Positions 26,917 through 64,000 of a DNA stretch of 64,000 nucleotides are shown here, one piece after another. Origin of the DNA: Acholoe squamosa. Taxonomy: Eukaryota > Annelida > Polychaeta > Phyllodocida > Polynoidae. The notes below the pieces were generated by a model, which saw only the letters and a list, made by a program, of their open reading frames with translations, was not told the DNA's origin and made no database searches. Location of the stretch: assembly GCA_949317995.1 (NCBI GenBank), contig OX439044.1, forward strand, positions 30,824,733-30,888,732, read 5' to 3'. The translations under genes were made by a program, and so were the position numbers. The stretch's first letter is position 1. Every line of letters starts with the position of its first letter.

Positions 26917-29130
26917 ATTTTATACCACGAAACCAATAAATAATCAATAGAATACCAATAAATTCAAGTTGAAAAACAAAAATTGTTTCCCTTCCCCGGG
27001 ACTCGAAGCCAGCCATAGTGTGTGTACAGGTACATACACCTCATCGCCCGGCAGCGGACAGCGACAGCGCCCATCTCGGCTTGGCTTTGTTTGAATGCGT
27101 CTCATGGTTATGTTTGTGTATAATACACCTCATTGCCTGGCAGTGGACAGCGACAGCCCCTGTCTCGGCTTGGCTTGCTTTGAATGCGTCTCGCTGTTAT
27201 GTTTGTGTTGAGACTGCAGGTTTGATCCCTACCCTGGCCTTGAATATTTCGTGGGTTTTAACATGTAACATATGACATGGAGGGACATGAGAGGCGTGCG
27301 GGTTATCCATGGATAACTGCACAGTGTGTCGGTTATCCATGGATAACCGCACACCTTACAAAATTGATGTTACAGCCTACAGGGTGTGCAATATCGACAG
27401 GTATGTGCATGGGAATATCCAGCAAAAAGCACTGAGTAACCCAGAAATTGTGGTATAAAGAATAATAAACAAAATTTGGCCTTAATTCAGATAAGAAGGT
27501 ATTATGTGAGATTAGATATTCTCAAGAATAACATTCACAGTATGGCATGTGGATGGAATTTTCCCCTTTTTTAATACAGTCCCAGTTTCGTCTGAGGATT
27601 AAGCCATCAATAAGGCCCATTTTCATGCACCTCAATTTTATCAGTTAATTTACTTCCTGTTGGCACGGATGGTAGTCATTGCCATCATATATTTTTCCTG
27701 CCAACCAGGGCATGGCATATATCTATAGGACTACAGTACAGTCACAAGGAACATTTTCCTCTTCACAAGAAGACGTGTGTTTACAATCCTCCTCTTCCAA
27801 TTGTATAGTTCATGATATTTCAACTGTCATTTATTGGATCATAGAAAGCACATCAACTAGAGAATAGGTGGACAGAGAACTAATACCAATGGGAACTACA
27901 TATCAGGTGAGGGCGTGTACATGAGCTTCAAATCTCAGGTAAGTAATTTATGCGAATTCTATGAGGGTTGTTCTCACTTTCTGAAGTTGCCATAATTTTG
28001 GGTTTACACTCTATTTATCTGTACTTCTCTGGATTACCCACCTGTACAGTGGTGTTGTATGTATAGACAGAGGTACCCGGTACTATAGATATATGTCTAG
28101 GGCTATAATATAACCCATCCACAGGTCATGCCCTGAAAATTCTGATCAGAATGATAAACCAGTATGCTTTACTACATGATAAAATTCCAACAAGAAATCA
28201 TCTCTTTACAGGTGCTTATCCGTTGTATAGTGACATACCAATAGCGGATACTGGATGTGACCAGGGGGGCACCCCCCTGCCCCCTTAAAAGCGGCATGGT
28301 CCCATTGGGGGGGGGGCGACTCAGCTGCAACTATACCGGGAGGTGTGGTCATAATTTAGGGTGCATCTTCAGCCCATAGGGCGTGATGGGGTGCACCCCA
28401 CAAGGGTATGATTTTTTCTGGGGACCACACCATATGAGTGTGATATTGAGAACAACTTTGATATTGGTAAAAGGACCCCTTCTTACCAGTGTTTATATGG
28501 CATTTTTCAAGCCAATTAGCCTGAGACAAACACTTAGTACTACAGGTTTCTCCATCAAGGTGCTAAATGGCTTGTTATAGATCTGCCCTTGTCTCTCCTT
28601 TCTGTGATCTACAAAGTATGATTTGATGGTGGGGGAAGGGGGTCACCACGCCATTTGGGTCATATTTTTGTACCTTAAGCCTGTGCCATTATGGATCAGG
28701 TGTTGTAGTCCATAACCACACATCCCGGTAAAAATAATTTCAGTCGCCCCCCGGGGGCATGGTCCCTGTTGAGCCATCCCTCCCCCCGCACCCCCATGAC
28801 CAACATACGTCTCCACCCCCTACACCACTACACGTATTGTCGATCCCTGTTATAGACTATCGTGGGAACCTTAACCTTTTTGTTTCTTCAAGTGAGGTTT
28901 TCAAAGAGGACATTTATTATTATATTGTGGCTATATAGTGCTAGCTAGGTATCCACAACTTCCTAAATCCCCCACAACAACGTTGCTTAAAATCAAGTAT
29001 TCACTGATAAAATTAATGGCATGAGTGTCGCCCCATTGAGAGGTTTACACAATAGGTTGACAGATTCATTGAAAATCCCATCCTAAGATTTAAGGCTCTA
29101 TAGGACACAGTATCACTGAAGCCTAACGAT
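26917..29130. other. Intergenic sequence with scattered low-complexity tracts
   Basis: A duplicated segment of about 95 bp is visible at 27030-27100 and 27120-27200 (CACCTCATNGCC...AGCGACAGC). C/G-run remnants at 28255-28320 and 28725-28800 resemble the G-rich TIR family. No exon is supported. Confidence 0.4.
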
Positions 29131-29138
29131 TAAGTGTC

Positions 29139-29191
<53 letters not shown>
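29139..29191. repeat. (AT)n microsatellite
   Basis: About 26 uninterrupted AT dinucleotides. Confidence 0.95.
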
Positions 29192-29194
<3 letters not shown>

Positions 29195-29361
29195 CTCATT
29201 GTGTTAGCACAAAATTGATAGGAACGTTAACGATGCATGCGATAAAAGTAATATATATTTCGGCGAGTCTCTGTGTTAAGACAGAGACAAGCACGCACCC
29301 GTTAAATATGTGGGTGACTATACATAATGTTATGGTCAATGAGAAAGGGCAGTTTCCTATG

Positions 29362-29938
29362 AGGTGAGGCTCCACTACGCGATTTTTGTTGAAAATCGGA
29401 GCTATTCTCACAAAAGCAGACACAAAAACAGATTATAGAGTGGTATTTGTTATTATTTCGAGGTGTAAATGGAAGATTGAGAGAGCTTTTTGTTTATGTG
29501 GGGAAGGCTTTGTGTACAATCTCAGGCACATTTTTGTTGCCAAAAGATGTTTTTGTTTACTAAATCAAGTTGACCTAATGTAAATATTGCAGACTTTCAC
29601 ACTGATGACTCTCTGCAACTCAATATCAGACAGGTTTGATTTCTACAGTACAAGACCCTGTGATCTATGTGACTGCTGTGTTGTTATTTATATTTTGCTG
29701 TGTTGATGTTTACATATTGAACTCCCACCCAATCACAGAGTCTGTGCAGGTGCAGGTTAGTTGGTAAATATGGCACACAAGGAGAGAGATCACCTATAAA
29801 ATAACCCCTGAAATCTCATGTTTACAATTTTGAATCTCATGTTTACAATATAGGAATGTCAACACCCTATACCTTAGGCACTTTAGGGATAGAATTAGGT
29901 GAGAATGTACCAAAAAATCGCGTAGTGGAGCCTCACCT
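29362..29938. mobile_element. 577-bp TIR element, AGGTGAGGCTCCACTACGCG ends
   Basis: The left end AGGTGAGGCTCCACTACGCG plus ATTTTT is mirrored at 29913-29938, a perfect TIR of about 26 bp. The interior has no convincing coding region, so it is probably non-autonomous. Flanking TAT on both sides may be the target duplication. Confidence 0.75.
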
Positions 29939-30363
29939 ATAGTGTCGTCTTGCCCTCTTAGGACATAAAATGGCCATGGCTGTACAGTTTGTAGATAATC
30001 GTCCCTTACAAGTACTTACTTGATCCAGGTCAGGGGCCGTTGAAAGTATGGTATCAATGGTTACTTCCTACGCAGTTGGAGTTACTTACATGAAGTGCCT
30101 TGTGCATATATGATATAGTACGTCCTTAACATGTTAATTAAACCATTGCTAACATTGTAGGGTTCGTCTAAAAACTATCAGGTATAGTCTAGTTAATCAT
30201 GGCTGTAATCATATTGCTTCACACAGACGACATGGAAGGGTCGGTCTGAGGCCCAAATTTCACTGAAAAAGGTAACACGGTAATAAAATTCAAAGGATAT
30301 ATGAAAAAAAGAAGAATATATGTTCTTTTCAGTTGCACAGATTCTTCCAATGGACAGTATCAC

Positions 30364-30370
30364 TATATAA
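30364..30370 (+). promoter_or_regulatory. TATA box before the TIG-receptor gene
   Basis: TATATAA lies 54 bases upstream of the ATG at 30424, leaving room for transcription to start near 30395 with a short leader. No other promoter element is obvious. Confidence 0.45.
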
Positions 30371-30423
30371 ATTCTACGAAGTAGGAAACAGTTAAAGTTT
30401 GAGACAACTTAGAGACTGCTATA

Positions 30424-55141
<24,718 letters not shown>

Positions 55142-55630
55142 GATGGGGACTATTTTTGTGAGGAATATAACGTGTTTGTCTATAGGGGGCAGGCTAATAT
55201 TCAAACAGGCGCAGTCATTGCTTGATCTGGTACCGCCGAGATAGGTACTGATACCTATCACAATGGGCACCAGTTGCAGTTTATGGATTCAGCAGACTAA
55301 ATTTTAAAACCAGTAAATGTAGGGATTGGGAATTATTCATTTCATTGTCTGATATTCTACTGCGTTTGACCCCTATGTGCCTATTGCTGCTACCGAGTCT
55401 ATGGCTATAAAGAAGTTCTTTAAGTGGGCTATTCCACTATTACAGCAAGACCATTGTCCCTGAGACTTTTTTAATTAGCAATCACACTCATTCACATTAA
55501 TTTTAGATGTGTAGAAGCAAATCCAGATACCCAAAAAAGATAAAATTCTTATTTGATATTGACAAAAGTTATTGCAGTGTGTAAATATCGTACATGTTTC
55601 TCTCACAGAATTTATACCTCATATCTTTAT
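55142..55630. other. Presumed 3' UTR and downstream sequence of the TIG receptor
   Basis: No canonical AATAAA is obvious in this stretch. Otherwise no features are recognised. Confidence 0.4.
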
Positions 55631-55635
55631 CTTTT

Positions 55636-55637
<2 letters not shown>

Positions 55638-55670
<33 letters not shown>

Positions 55671-55695
55671 TAATAATAATAATAATAATAATATA
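55638..55695. repeat. (AAT)n microsatellite
   Basis: About 18 AAT units with one AAC interruption. Confidence 0.95.
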
Positions 55696-55767
55696 TTTTA
55701 TTGACAGCAAAAAAGAGGTCATTACTGACCTATGTGTCATACATAAATGGTTCTTTACATATATAGC

Positions 55768-55769
<2 letters not shown>

Positions 55770-55826
<57 letters not shown>
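55770..55826. repeat. (TA)n microsatellite
   Basis: About 27 TA dinucleotides, followed by a CT/CA-rich tract to 55960. Confidence 0.95.
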
Positions 55827-55828
<2 letters not shown>

Positions 55829-56020
55829 GTCCACTACTCTACTCTACGACTAAGTCTTACTATCACTATCTTTCACTCTCTCTCCCTCTCACACACACAT
55901 ACTCACACTAATTCTCTCTCTTTCTCCAACCCTCTCTCTCCTGGCACACATACCCACTCTTTGTTACAGTGATGATTACATAAATATCATAGTATACACA
56001 TCTGTTACATAGGCTAGCAA

Positions 56021-56644
56021 TTAGAGTTCCTGTCTCTGTCTGAATGCATTGTATATAAACTTGGCGAGAGTTTTGATGACATCTAGACCACTAGAACAAT
56101 ATAGACAAATCCGATCACACACAGGTTTTGGGGGCCGGCAATGCCTTCCTGTTTCTATACCCAGGTTATGAGAGCTGAGTCTAAAACGAGCTAATGCTGT
56201 ACGGTGGGCTTGGTTAGGGATACAGAATAGGTAACTTTCAAGCCTAAACTCAGTTTTGAATATTTTGTACGTTCTTAGTTTTTTTCCTTCACCAGCTGAT
56301 GTTATTTCATTCATTGTTTGTTCTATATATTTCCTATTTATCGGTCCAGTTACAGCAGTGATAGCTTTAGGGTCGTCGGAAGTTGTCTGGTTAATCCAGA
56401 GTTGAATACAACGCTCACCTAGTGAGTTCAACAAGCATTTAACATTACTGCACCAATTTATCTGACCAGAAACTTCAAGCAAAGTTAGCTTCTTGTAACA
56501 CTTACGTAATATGTGTGACTCTGGGAGGTTTACAATTCTTTCCCAGTACCTGAGTGCTTGAATTTCCCATTGCGCTTTTAGAGGTACCCTCCCTGTATCT
56601 GCATATACTGCAGCTGTTGTTGTCTGCTTTCTAACACTCAACAT
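56021..56644 (-). mobile_element. 5'-truncated LINE: RT C-terminal domain of a non-LTR retrotransposon
   Basis: An uninterrupted 207-codon frame shows features seen after the RT core in invertebrate LINEs. Near the start is VYADTGRVPLKAQWEIQALR-YW (the E/D-GR-P-L block). Near the end is AHRTALARFRLSSHNLGIET followed by GRH, RPPKPVCDRICLYCSS, the C-rich end segment. No RT palm motif lies upstream, so the copy is 5'-truncated as LINE insertions often are. The reading frame is still open, suggesting modest age. Confidence 0.75.
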
Positions 56645-58900
56645 TGATTTTAAGTACCTTATTGCACCCTTAAACCCATTAAATCACAAAACCATGTACA
56701 TTATACCATTGAAATATATTATATAGAACATGCTTTTCGCATCTCCTGGAGAGACAGTTATAGACAGTGTATATATATTCGTCATTGAAAAAAAAGAGAA
56801 CAATAAAAAAAACGTTTTAACCCACTAAGTTTAAATCGTTTCATCCTTATTTCCACCGCTGTCCCAAGATAAACATCCATGTTATCAGTAAGGGTTAACC
56901 ACGATAGGTTTTCAGTACTTAGCAGATGAAATGTAACATGGTGAATTTGATCATTCAAATTCCAAAATTAGACCTCTGGCATGCGTTGATACTTTATCAG
57001 TATAGACTTCATCAATCTCAGAGATATATGCCATCTGACTCCCACGATTGCCCACACACAAGCTAGCAGTGTCAATGGAGAGGAGTACTAAATTTGACAT
57101 GTATCACACTCCTTGGTGAAAGTCATGATACAAGTACTGTCCTAGATGTAGCAACATATCATTGAGAAAATAGCCCACCAGCACTGTATACCTTGGTGCA
57201 TCATACATGGCCTTTTGAACGATAACAATCTCAAAGAACTGGCAATCATAAGTTGCACCTGCATACTCGCTTTGTGACTAAGCTATATTAGGCCACACAT
57301 AGGCCAGGAACATTGGCAGTTACTTTTATTTATCTAACGATTTGGGCTTGGACAGTGCTTTTTTCTTATAACCCACGGTTCATTATCTAGCCATAACGCA
57401 CTCTGAGACCTTTTGTTCGTCTTCAAGAAGGTGCTGGTTTCAACCCAGACATGTTAATAAAGAGGCGAAGCATGGTGTACGATGGTGTAAGAGAAATCCA
57501 TAATGGATAATAATGTGTGACCAGCAGTGCCGACAATGATAGGATATGTAAAGTAATTTAATAGAGAGGCGAAGAAAAAGGCAGTAAGGCAAGACAAAGT
57601 GATCAATGTTTATTGACAAACAAAATGAGTTGATGGCGTGTTCCACAGGAATTAAGGTATAAATTGTGACGTTCAGAGATTTGAGACGGAAGGCTTGATG
57701 GCTCCAGTGAGAGATGAAGGAGATAAACTTCCGAAATCCCATCTGAAAATGAAAGAGATAATTAGTTTAGGACCAGTAGAACTGGAGGGATTAATGATGA
57801 ATAATTGGAAGAAGAATATTAGATTAGGACATAACTACTTTACAAAGTTGAGTAATAAAAGGGAAATAAATATGAGATGGTGATGTCATGAGACAAATAC
57901 ATGTCTCTGCGCAGGCGCGCCGGGATAACAATAATCCTCGAATAACATATTTGTGGAATTCAGAGTGGGAGACGGGGAGTTCATTCAGAGGGAGCATGGA
58001 GACAGCATTGAAAGTTGGGCACTCATATCTAAGCTAACTGTTAACAGCTAGATACCATTAGATCACAACAGGGAGTAGCCTACACATGTTGAGGAAAGGA
58101 GCATTATAGTAGTGGAGATTCAACATGCACTTTTAGTGGTAACATCCTCACCTTTCATAGCTGAGTAGATCTAGAAGTTACTCAGACATAAGCAGTTGGG
58201 ACTTAGAACAACACTGCCTGAGAATGATAGGGTTTCAACTTATGAACTTAATACAAAATGGAGATAGGAATTAATGGCAGTAATTAGCATCGGAAGGGCC
58301 TCTCCCTCTCCATGCGGGGATCCTCCCTGTATGGACTTAGGATCCACATTAAAGTTGGACTATCATAACAACTATTAAGACTCTCCATGTGAGTACACTG
58401 CATTGCTTAATTAGAAGTTGAATTGGACCAAACTTGCCTGCTGTGTGATAATATGTGATTTTGGGAAGTGGGAGTTATTGCTGGTGAGCCTTAATATGAA
58501 GAGGAGATAAAGGTTATTGTGTTACTACTGTGTGAACTAGAGGACATGACGGAGTGTTGATCATCGGAAAAGTGCAGGAGTATTTGATGAACCATTGTAC
58601 CCTTGTTGTGCTTGATGTGTTAGTAGCCGAGGGAGGAATCAATAAAAGTCTTCAGTCAGGAGGTATCTCTAACTGGTTTTATTTGAGTAGGATCACTGCA
58701 CAGCTTGATATGTGTACTGGGCTGAGGTAGTGGCACACTCTACCATTCACAAGAAGCTAGCTCAAACCCCAAAATGCACTGTTACATCTATATGCAGCGA
58801 TTAGAAAACAAGGCCAAAACAACACCAAATTAATAGAGTAAACACACAGTACAATACAAAGTCAACCACGCCAATGATTTCCTGTTAAAACCGTTTAGGG
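56645..58900. other. Intergenic, nothing firmly recognised
   Basis: No supported exon or element termini were found. Open frames at 57440-57742 and 57695-57883 oppose each other and look like chance. Confidence 0.35.
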
Positions 58901-58904
58901 TTCA

Positions 58905-58978
58905 ACAGGAAATCGATCCCCGGCCGCTGGGGCAGGAGACGAGCTCGCTGTCCACTATACCAAGCCGACCAGTGCTAG
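58905..58978 (-). repeat. tRNA-like sequence (candidate SINE head)
   Basis: The minus strand reads GGTCGGCTTGGTATAGTGGA (A-box layout), a loop near CGTCTCCTGC, and GGGGATCGATTTCC (B-box layout). Stems are incomplete. Confidence 0.4.
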
Positions 58979-59470
58979 AAACCAACGTACATGAAGGATT
59001 TGAAAAAGTTTTCCGATATACCTGATGTTTACACACCTCGTTAGCATAGAATCCAATGGTGGAAGGTGGAGTTATTAACAGAGAAACATCCTTAGATATC
59101 CTACATGAAAATGCCATGCCTAATTTCTCCATTTTCTTCGAAATAAATAAGAATCCAATGATTTTCCATAGCGATACGTCTCGGCACCCGCCATTGCGAC
59201 TTGCTGACCTTTGACCCGTAAGTGTATCATGCGCCAACATCTGGTCTACTTTTACATTGTCAACACAGCCCGGCTTGGTTTTCGGTTCGATTTATAAAGA
59301 GTCTGTTGGCGTTTGGACTCTATAGAGACCAGAATGGCACTGAAACTTGTCGAGAATAATCCTGGCAACCATATACTAAAGGATAGATAGGTTAAAAGCT
59401 TAATATCATAACATTTCAACATAAGAAATTGATTATCCACATTCCGTGCCCTGCGGCAAAGCTGACAACA

Positions 59471-59541
59471 TGGCAAGGATTATTTCTGTCGCTCAGGCCG
59501 TACAAAATGTCTTCTCCTGGATTTATTATGGGGTTATAAGG
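59471..59541 (+). CDS. Candidate first coding exon of an unidentified gene
   Basis: ATG at 59471 in good context (acaacATGgc) opens MARIISVAQAVQNVFSWIYY, then GVIR, and runs into a consensus donor, AAG|gtaagaa, in phase 2. The segment is amphipathic/hydrophobic, suggesting a small membrane or membrane-anchored protein. A possible downstream acceptor (tttttgcag at 62255) would end the frame after six codons, so the rest of the gene is unresolved. Confidence 0.4.
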
Positions 59542-59580
59542 TAAGAAATTAATACAAATTGGAGAAAAATGTTAGATAAA

Positions 59581-59680
59581 CGCATTAATCCGTTATGAGA
59601 CAGCACTTGTGGGTTTAGGGTTAATAATTAATATTAACCCATAAACCCACGCGTGCTGTCTCATAACATGGATTAAACGC
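59581..59680. repeat. 45-bp inverted repeat (hairpin element)
   Basis: The arms CGCATTAATCCGTTATGAGA/CAGCACTTGTGGGTTT and GAAACCCAC-type complement (59636-59680) enclose an AT-rich centre. TTAA occurs near both outer ends, but a target duplication is not certain. Confidence 0.8.
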
Positions 59681-62600
59681 TACTTAAAGTGTCTACCCTG
59701 CCTATAAGCCATAGCCTAAGTTTAGTCTTTCAGCTGATATAGGTCTCTGCAATGGTCTACCAGCCGCTGTGCATACTCATGATTTTACCAAATTTATAAG
59801 TTTAAGAGACCTCCACGATGTTATGAATATCAGATTAAAAATGACTAGTTATTTCCAATATGTCATCATGGTTAATGCTCTGGTAGCATATTGCATGATA
59901 ACATATGGCCAGGAGGTACCATAGTATCTCGTGTATAAGGTGTGGTTTAAACATGAGGATGGATCCCCGGTGCGCCTTATACAAACAGTAGAAGTTGGGG
60001 CGAGCCTTATATGCTGGGACAAGGTACATTAGATTTGTAATTATTGTTCAAGCCTCATGTGCACGTAATGGGATGTCTCTGGATATGTCTGGGTGCACCT
60101 TACACGTGAGCTAATTCTTCACTCTCTATTAGAGGCACATTAAGGATGACTAGTGGGCAGTGGTGGGTATACTAATGTACTGAGGAATTAAAGAACACTC
60201 TTGAATAAAACTGCATTGTATATATCATTTTATTCCAAATTTTCCCAGTGTCTCCATGGGGCTTCAGCACGGTCTCTCTGAAACATGCTGTCTGTCTGTC
60301 TCTCTTTCAAGAAATATAATTTATCTGTATAGGCGACCTCTTCAATAATTTACATAAGCAAAGAAACGCTCTTTCTTCCATAATAAAACCCTTTGATAGA
60401 GGTACTTCGCCACACATCCTATGGTTTCCTTAACCTGAGCAGTTTTCTAGAAGGAGTATTACACTGGGACTTATCAAAGGTAAAACATACCATGAACGTC
60501 TTGTAATATGCGTATGGCAGGTAAACACTTCGAGGGCAATGGTACCAGAATATTCTCCTTTAAACTCAGTCTAAAATTATGTAAGGAACAAGACATTTCA
60601 CAATTTCAGGTATACATTTCGAAAACATTCAACCAAGTACTCAATTGATCAAATCAGGTTATACAGCAGTTCTTGATTATCATAAATGTTGGTTATTGTC
60701 AACTACATGTATATAAGGCTCATTTTCTCTGCAAGAGACAACGCTAAGCAACGATGGAAGACAAATTTAAGAACTCATATAAATTTAATCTCATGAAACT
60801 TATGAACCGATTTGTATAAAACTTCCCTAGAAATGTATGAAATCAATATTAAACTTAACACAAGTTTTAATTCTAGGTGGCAGTGACAGGGTGCTGTTTA
60901 AATTCTTTTTGACTGGTAGAAAGATTAAGTACTCCCCATGTCTTCCATCTCTAGATTAAATGCGTTAATATGACAATCAACTAAAATATCACATAAATCT
61001 ATCAAAACTAATGATACTCATTAATTACACTGTGCTTTGCAGAAGTGAACAGATTCTCTACAAGTTATTGAGACTCCTATAATAGACTCCACACATTTTT
61101 GTGACTAAGGGCAATGCAGAATAACTGTTATAGGTGATGGTGCAATGAAATAGGTATGTGAGTATGTGCAAGTTCATCGTAATACCTAGAATAAGAATGG
61201 AGAGGAACACTATGTGTGAGAATGATGACTAGTGCCATAGTGTCAATTACGATGACAAAAATATAGGCAGTTTTAAAATCGATGCAGTTACAGAGAATGG
61301 AGGCCTTCAGATCAGATGTAGTATGCTAAATAACACAAGGGGCACCATAGGGGTAGATAGTCACTGGTGATTGACCTTCATCGCAGTGTCAGACAGTATG
61401 ATGGTGGAGAGAGGGTAGGTTATCAAATTAACATACAGTTGTTCAATAGGGAGCCTTTCCTTTTCTGTTCATGAATACATTGGTTCACTCAAGCACAGCT
61501 CTTATGGCTCAACCTGCTTGCTTTGTGGTACACAATTTCATATTCAATAGTGACATCTGGTGGCTACCACTGCAACGAAACTGATGGGCCACCAAACAAT
61601 TCTCAAGGTGTCTACAGATTGGTTTTACAACTTTGTATCCCCCGGTCTACAACCAGCACTATGTAATGAAGTAATATAATCCCTAGAAACCTTTATCATT
61701 GTTGTCTTTGTATCAGGAAGTGAAATGTTCATGTTAGATTACAGGTCATACATGTGCACAACTACTGTGCAAGGTTAGAGAAATAAATTCAGTATTCAGT
61801 ATCTGCCTCTGAGAGTTAGACATATATAAATATACTGTATAAGCAAATAATCTATATTCATACACATCTCCTATATATAATTCAAATTCAGCACAACATT
61901 CTGGGGATCCACGTAGCCAAGATTTTGAGCTAATAACAGCTACTGTAGTCATTTTTTTTTTTATCTTAGCGGGCTACGCTTTTGATTATTTAATCAAGTG
62001 CCACAAAAGTATCATGGGCTCTTCTAAAGACTTAATAAATGTGATGCCAAATGGTGGAACTGTTTAACTATTGACTTTGAATTGCAACATCCCCACCCTT
62101 CTTATGACCAGAGCAGAAACTTGAAATTCTGGTGATAGTACATATACCAATGCAGCTTATACATGCATATATTTCATATGATGACATATCTATGCCGCAT
62201 AATTCTATTCACAATTACAAAATAATCATGTCGTCATGTTACCTTTTTGCAGAGTTAAAGGACCATGCCATTGAAAAATCTATACTAGATGATAACCATG
62301 AGTAATGCTGGTACATCAAGTGATATAGAAATTAAGTACAATTATTAAGTCAACTTTAATGTCATCATGGTGATCAACGAGTTAGACAGCAAAGTCATTG
62401 CAGTGTGTTACCATATATTAAATGTAATAGAAGATAACTAAAGCTCCAATGACAATATAAATCTTCAAATTAACATTCAAGCTGTCTACTATTTCCAGCT
62501 AGTAAAACCTATTTATTCATCTTACTTATAAGTACCCACCAAATGTTCCACAGGGGAACTGACAACAATGGAATGTTAGAACAGACAGCATTGCATCATT

Positions 62601-63270
62601 CATTTCTTACATCAAAACTTCATAAGTTTGAACTTTTAAAATATAAGGACAACCCTGTCTGAGTACAGCAATGTAGTCATAAACTCATCATAGAAATCAT
62701 CACACTACTCTTCTGTTAGAATTATGCCCAAAGGGGGCATATCATAAATAACTCTTAACAACATAAATGTCATGTTTGGCAAATACATAAGTTAATCAAA
62801 AACAGCAGTTTTTTTGAACCACTGACACTTAAATCTCTACAGTCTGCATGTAAGGCACTATGGCTATCCAGCAGTCACTTTAATGCAGCTCTTATATATA
62901 TTACCTTCCAGATCACTTCTTCCTGTAAACCTATTAGTTATCTTAATACTTATTAAAGCAATTTGGAATCACATAACTCCATGGTCTACGACCTAGACCT
63001 CCAACTAAGACCTTAATAATCCTCCAATAATACTAAACGAAAAGTTAGATCGAGCACCAGAGTTTAAATAAACTCTTCTCTTCGTTTCACATCCACTAAT
63101 AAAACTGCAAATTTATCTTTGCGTAAGGGATATTAGACATCTGTATAAAATTGCCAGGCTAGCATCACCAATACACTAAGAAACAGTACCAAATTCTATA
63201 ACAATGATGAAATGCATTTTAGTCCCCCAAGTTACCCTTTTTCTAGAAACCTTCCAGGATACATTCGTAC
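59681..63270. other. Intergenic or intronic, nothing recognised
   Basis: A degenerate TATAAGGCGC-type fragment lies at 59930-60020 (TCTCGTGTATAAGGTGTGG), related to the GTACCGTAATC element family. No exon is supported in the rest of this AT-rich stretch. Confidence 0.35.
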
Positions 63271-63521
63271 ATGATTAGCAACTATATAAAATGCTTAGCA
63301 GCAGTATGTATGCCAAAGGCTGTAGGGCAGTATGTTGTATATCACAGTGGGAAAACTTCAGATCCAAGACAAACAAGTGTGCTGATATAAGATACAATGA
63401 TGAGACTTCAAGGAGGATACTCTCTACGTACAACCTCTTAAACATAGCGAACCTGTTCTCTTCCACACTATTACTGCACCCACGCACTCTCCTCAATTCA
63501 ACCATACACCGCTATGAATAA

Positions 63522-63731
63522 TTATAATTCGTCGTGATCTTCTGACTTTTGCTTCGCCTTCAGCTCTCCAATAAGTTTTCTTGCAATCATATGGGCCTTT
63601 TCATTGAATTTTGGATTCAGTGTGTACCACAAAGCAATGGCACAGCGCTGGCCAGACTTCACAGCCTTTACACCATGGTAATTCCCAGCATTGAAGCCAA
63701 CCAGCATGCCTTCATGGGGCTTGATGGAAGC
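63522..63731 (-). CDS. Prolyl 3-hydroxylase/leprecan-type 2OG-Fe(II) dioxygenase, last exon (partial)
   Basis: After an acceptor ttgtaattgcag, the exon encodes 69 residues to a TAA stop. HEGMLVGFNAGNYHGVKAV carries the distal iron-binding His (HGV), and SGQRCAIALWYTLNPKF the 2-oxoglutarate-binding Arg. This is the C-terminal strand arrangement of collagen prolyl 3-hydroxylases, which act on procollagen in the ER. The protein ends SEDHDEL, an HDEL-type ER retrieval signal, matching the KDEL end of vertebrate P3H1. The upstream exons lie outside the window, to the right. Confidence 0.85.
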   Translation of the reverse strand, partial: ASIKPHEGMLVGFNAGNYHGVKAVKSGQRCAIALWYTLNPKFNEKAHMIARKLIGELKAKQKSEDHDEL

Positions 63732-64000
63732 CTGCAATTACAAGATATGAAAAGGATTACTGGACTATAATCAACTTAATACAATGCTATGCAACAATAT
63801 TATAAATAAAGCACTCTTCTTTTAATCCCTCAAGATGTAAGAAATTCGTATTTGGTGAAATTTGATGTATGTGATGCTCCTTTCATTCTGTTGACAGTGA
63901 ATAATTTCACCATTGCATTGATTTAAATTTTCTAACTGAAGGGGTCAATACTCACATCAGTAGTTTGATAGGATATTTTAGCAATGTACAAATATCATAT

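Noticed and set aside
63957..64000. Possible preceding exon of the prolyl 3-hydroxylase gene (donor gtgagt at 63956)
   Set aside because: Only one frame is open and it does not resemble the expected sequence before the last exon.

Overview
The window is nuclear DNA from an animal, most likely a marine invertebrate; phylum is not resolved. The evidence is spliced genes with GT-AG introns, a plexin/TIG-type receptor, a prolyl 3-hydroxylase-like C-terminus, a rhodopsin-family GPCR relic, a Ty3/gypsy retrotransposon, a LINE remnant and many non-autonomous terminal-inverted-repeat (TIR) elements and satellites. There is no sign of prokaryotic organisation. Most long uninterrupted frames in the repeat-rich parts are artefacts; the real host genes have short exons, which I placed by splice signals and unbroken reading phase.

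Layout. 1-6.4 kb: a 72-bp tandem array, a decayed GPCR on the minus strand, then about 1.8 kb of a decamer satellite. 6.4-8.1 kb: the last three exons of an unidentified minus-strand gene. 8.3-22.9 kb: a plus-strand gene for a Lys/Glu-rich protein whose introns are all phase 0. Its last intron holds a 10.7-kb Ty3/gypsy element (12015-22711) inserted antisense. The LTRs differ at only about 3 of 415 positions. The element has gag, a textbook -1 frameshift heptamer into protease-RT-RNaseH-integrase, and a 1.3-kb-codon extra ORF after integrase with two C2H2 fingers and a very long charged helix. 23.6-27 kb: inverted satellite, G-rich TIR elements and hairpins.

30.4-55.1 kb: a 22-exon plus-strand gene, reconstructed here with consistent phase from ATG to stop (1023 codons plus stop). 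It encodes a type I membrane protein: signal peptide, EGF domain, three tandem pairs of an unfamiliar Cys-containing two-exon module, a half EGF, plexin-like TIG/IPT domains, two furin-type sites, one membrane span and a short Tyr-rich tail. It has no recognisable Sema or GAP domain. Its introns hold many mobile-element remnants and tRNA-like SINE heads.

55.1-64 kb: microsatellites, a 5'-truncated LINE C-terminus (minus), a possible first coding exon at 59.5 kb (plus), and at the right edge the last exon of a prolyl 3-hydroxylase/leprecan-type gene (minus) ending in HDEL.

The strongest candidates for something undescribed are the module-repeat TIG receptor and the gypsy element's third ORF with its -1 frameshift architecture.
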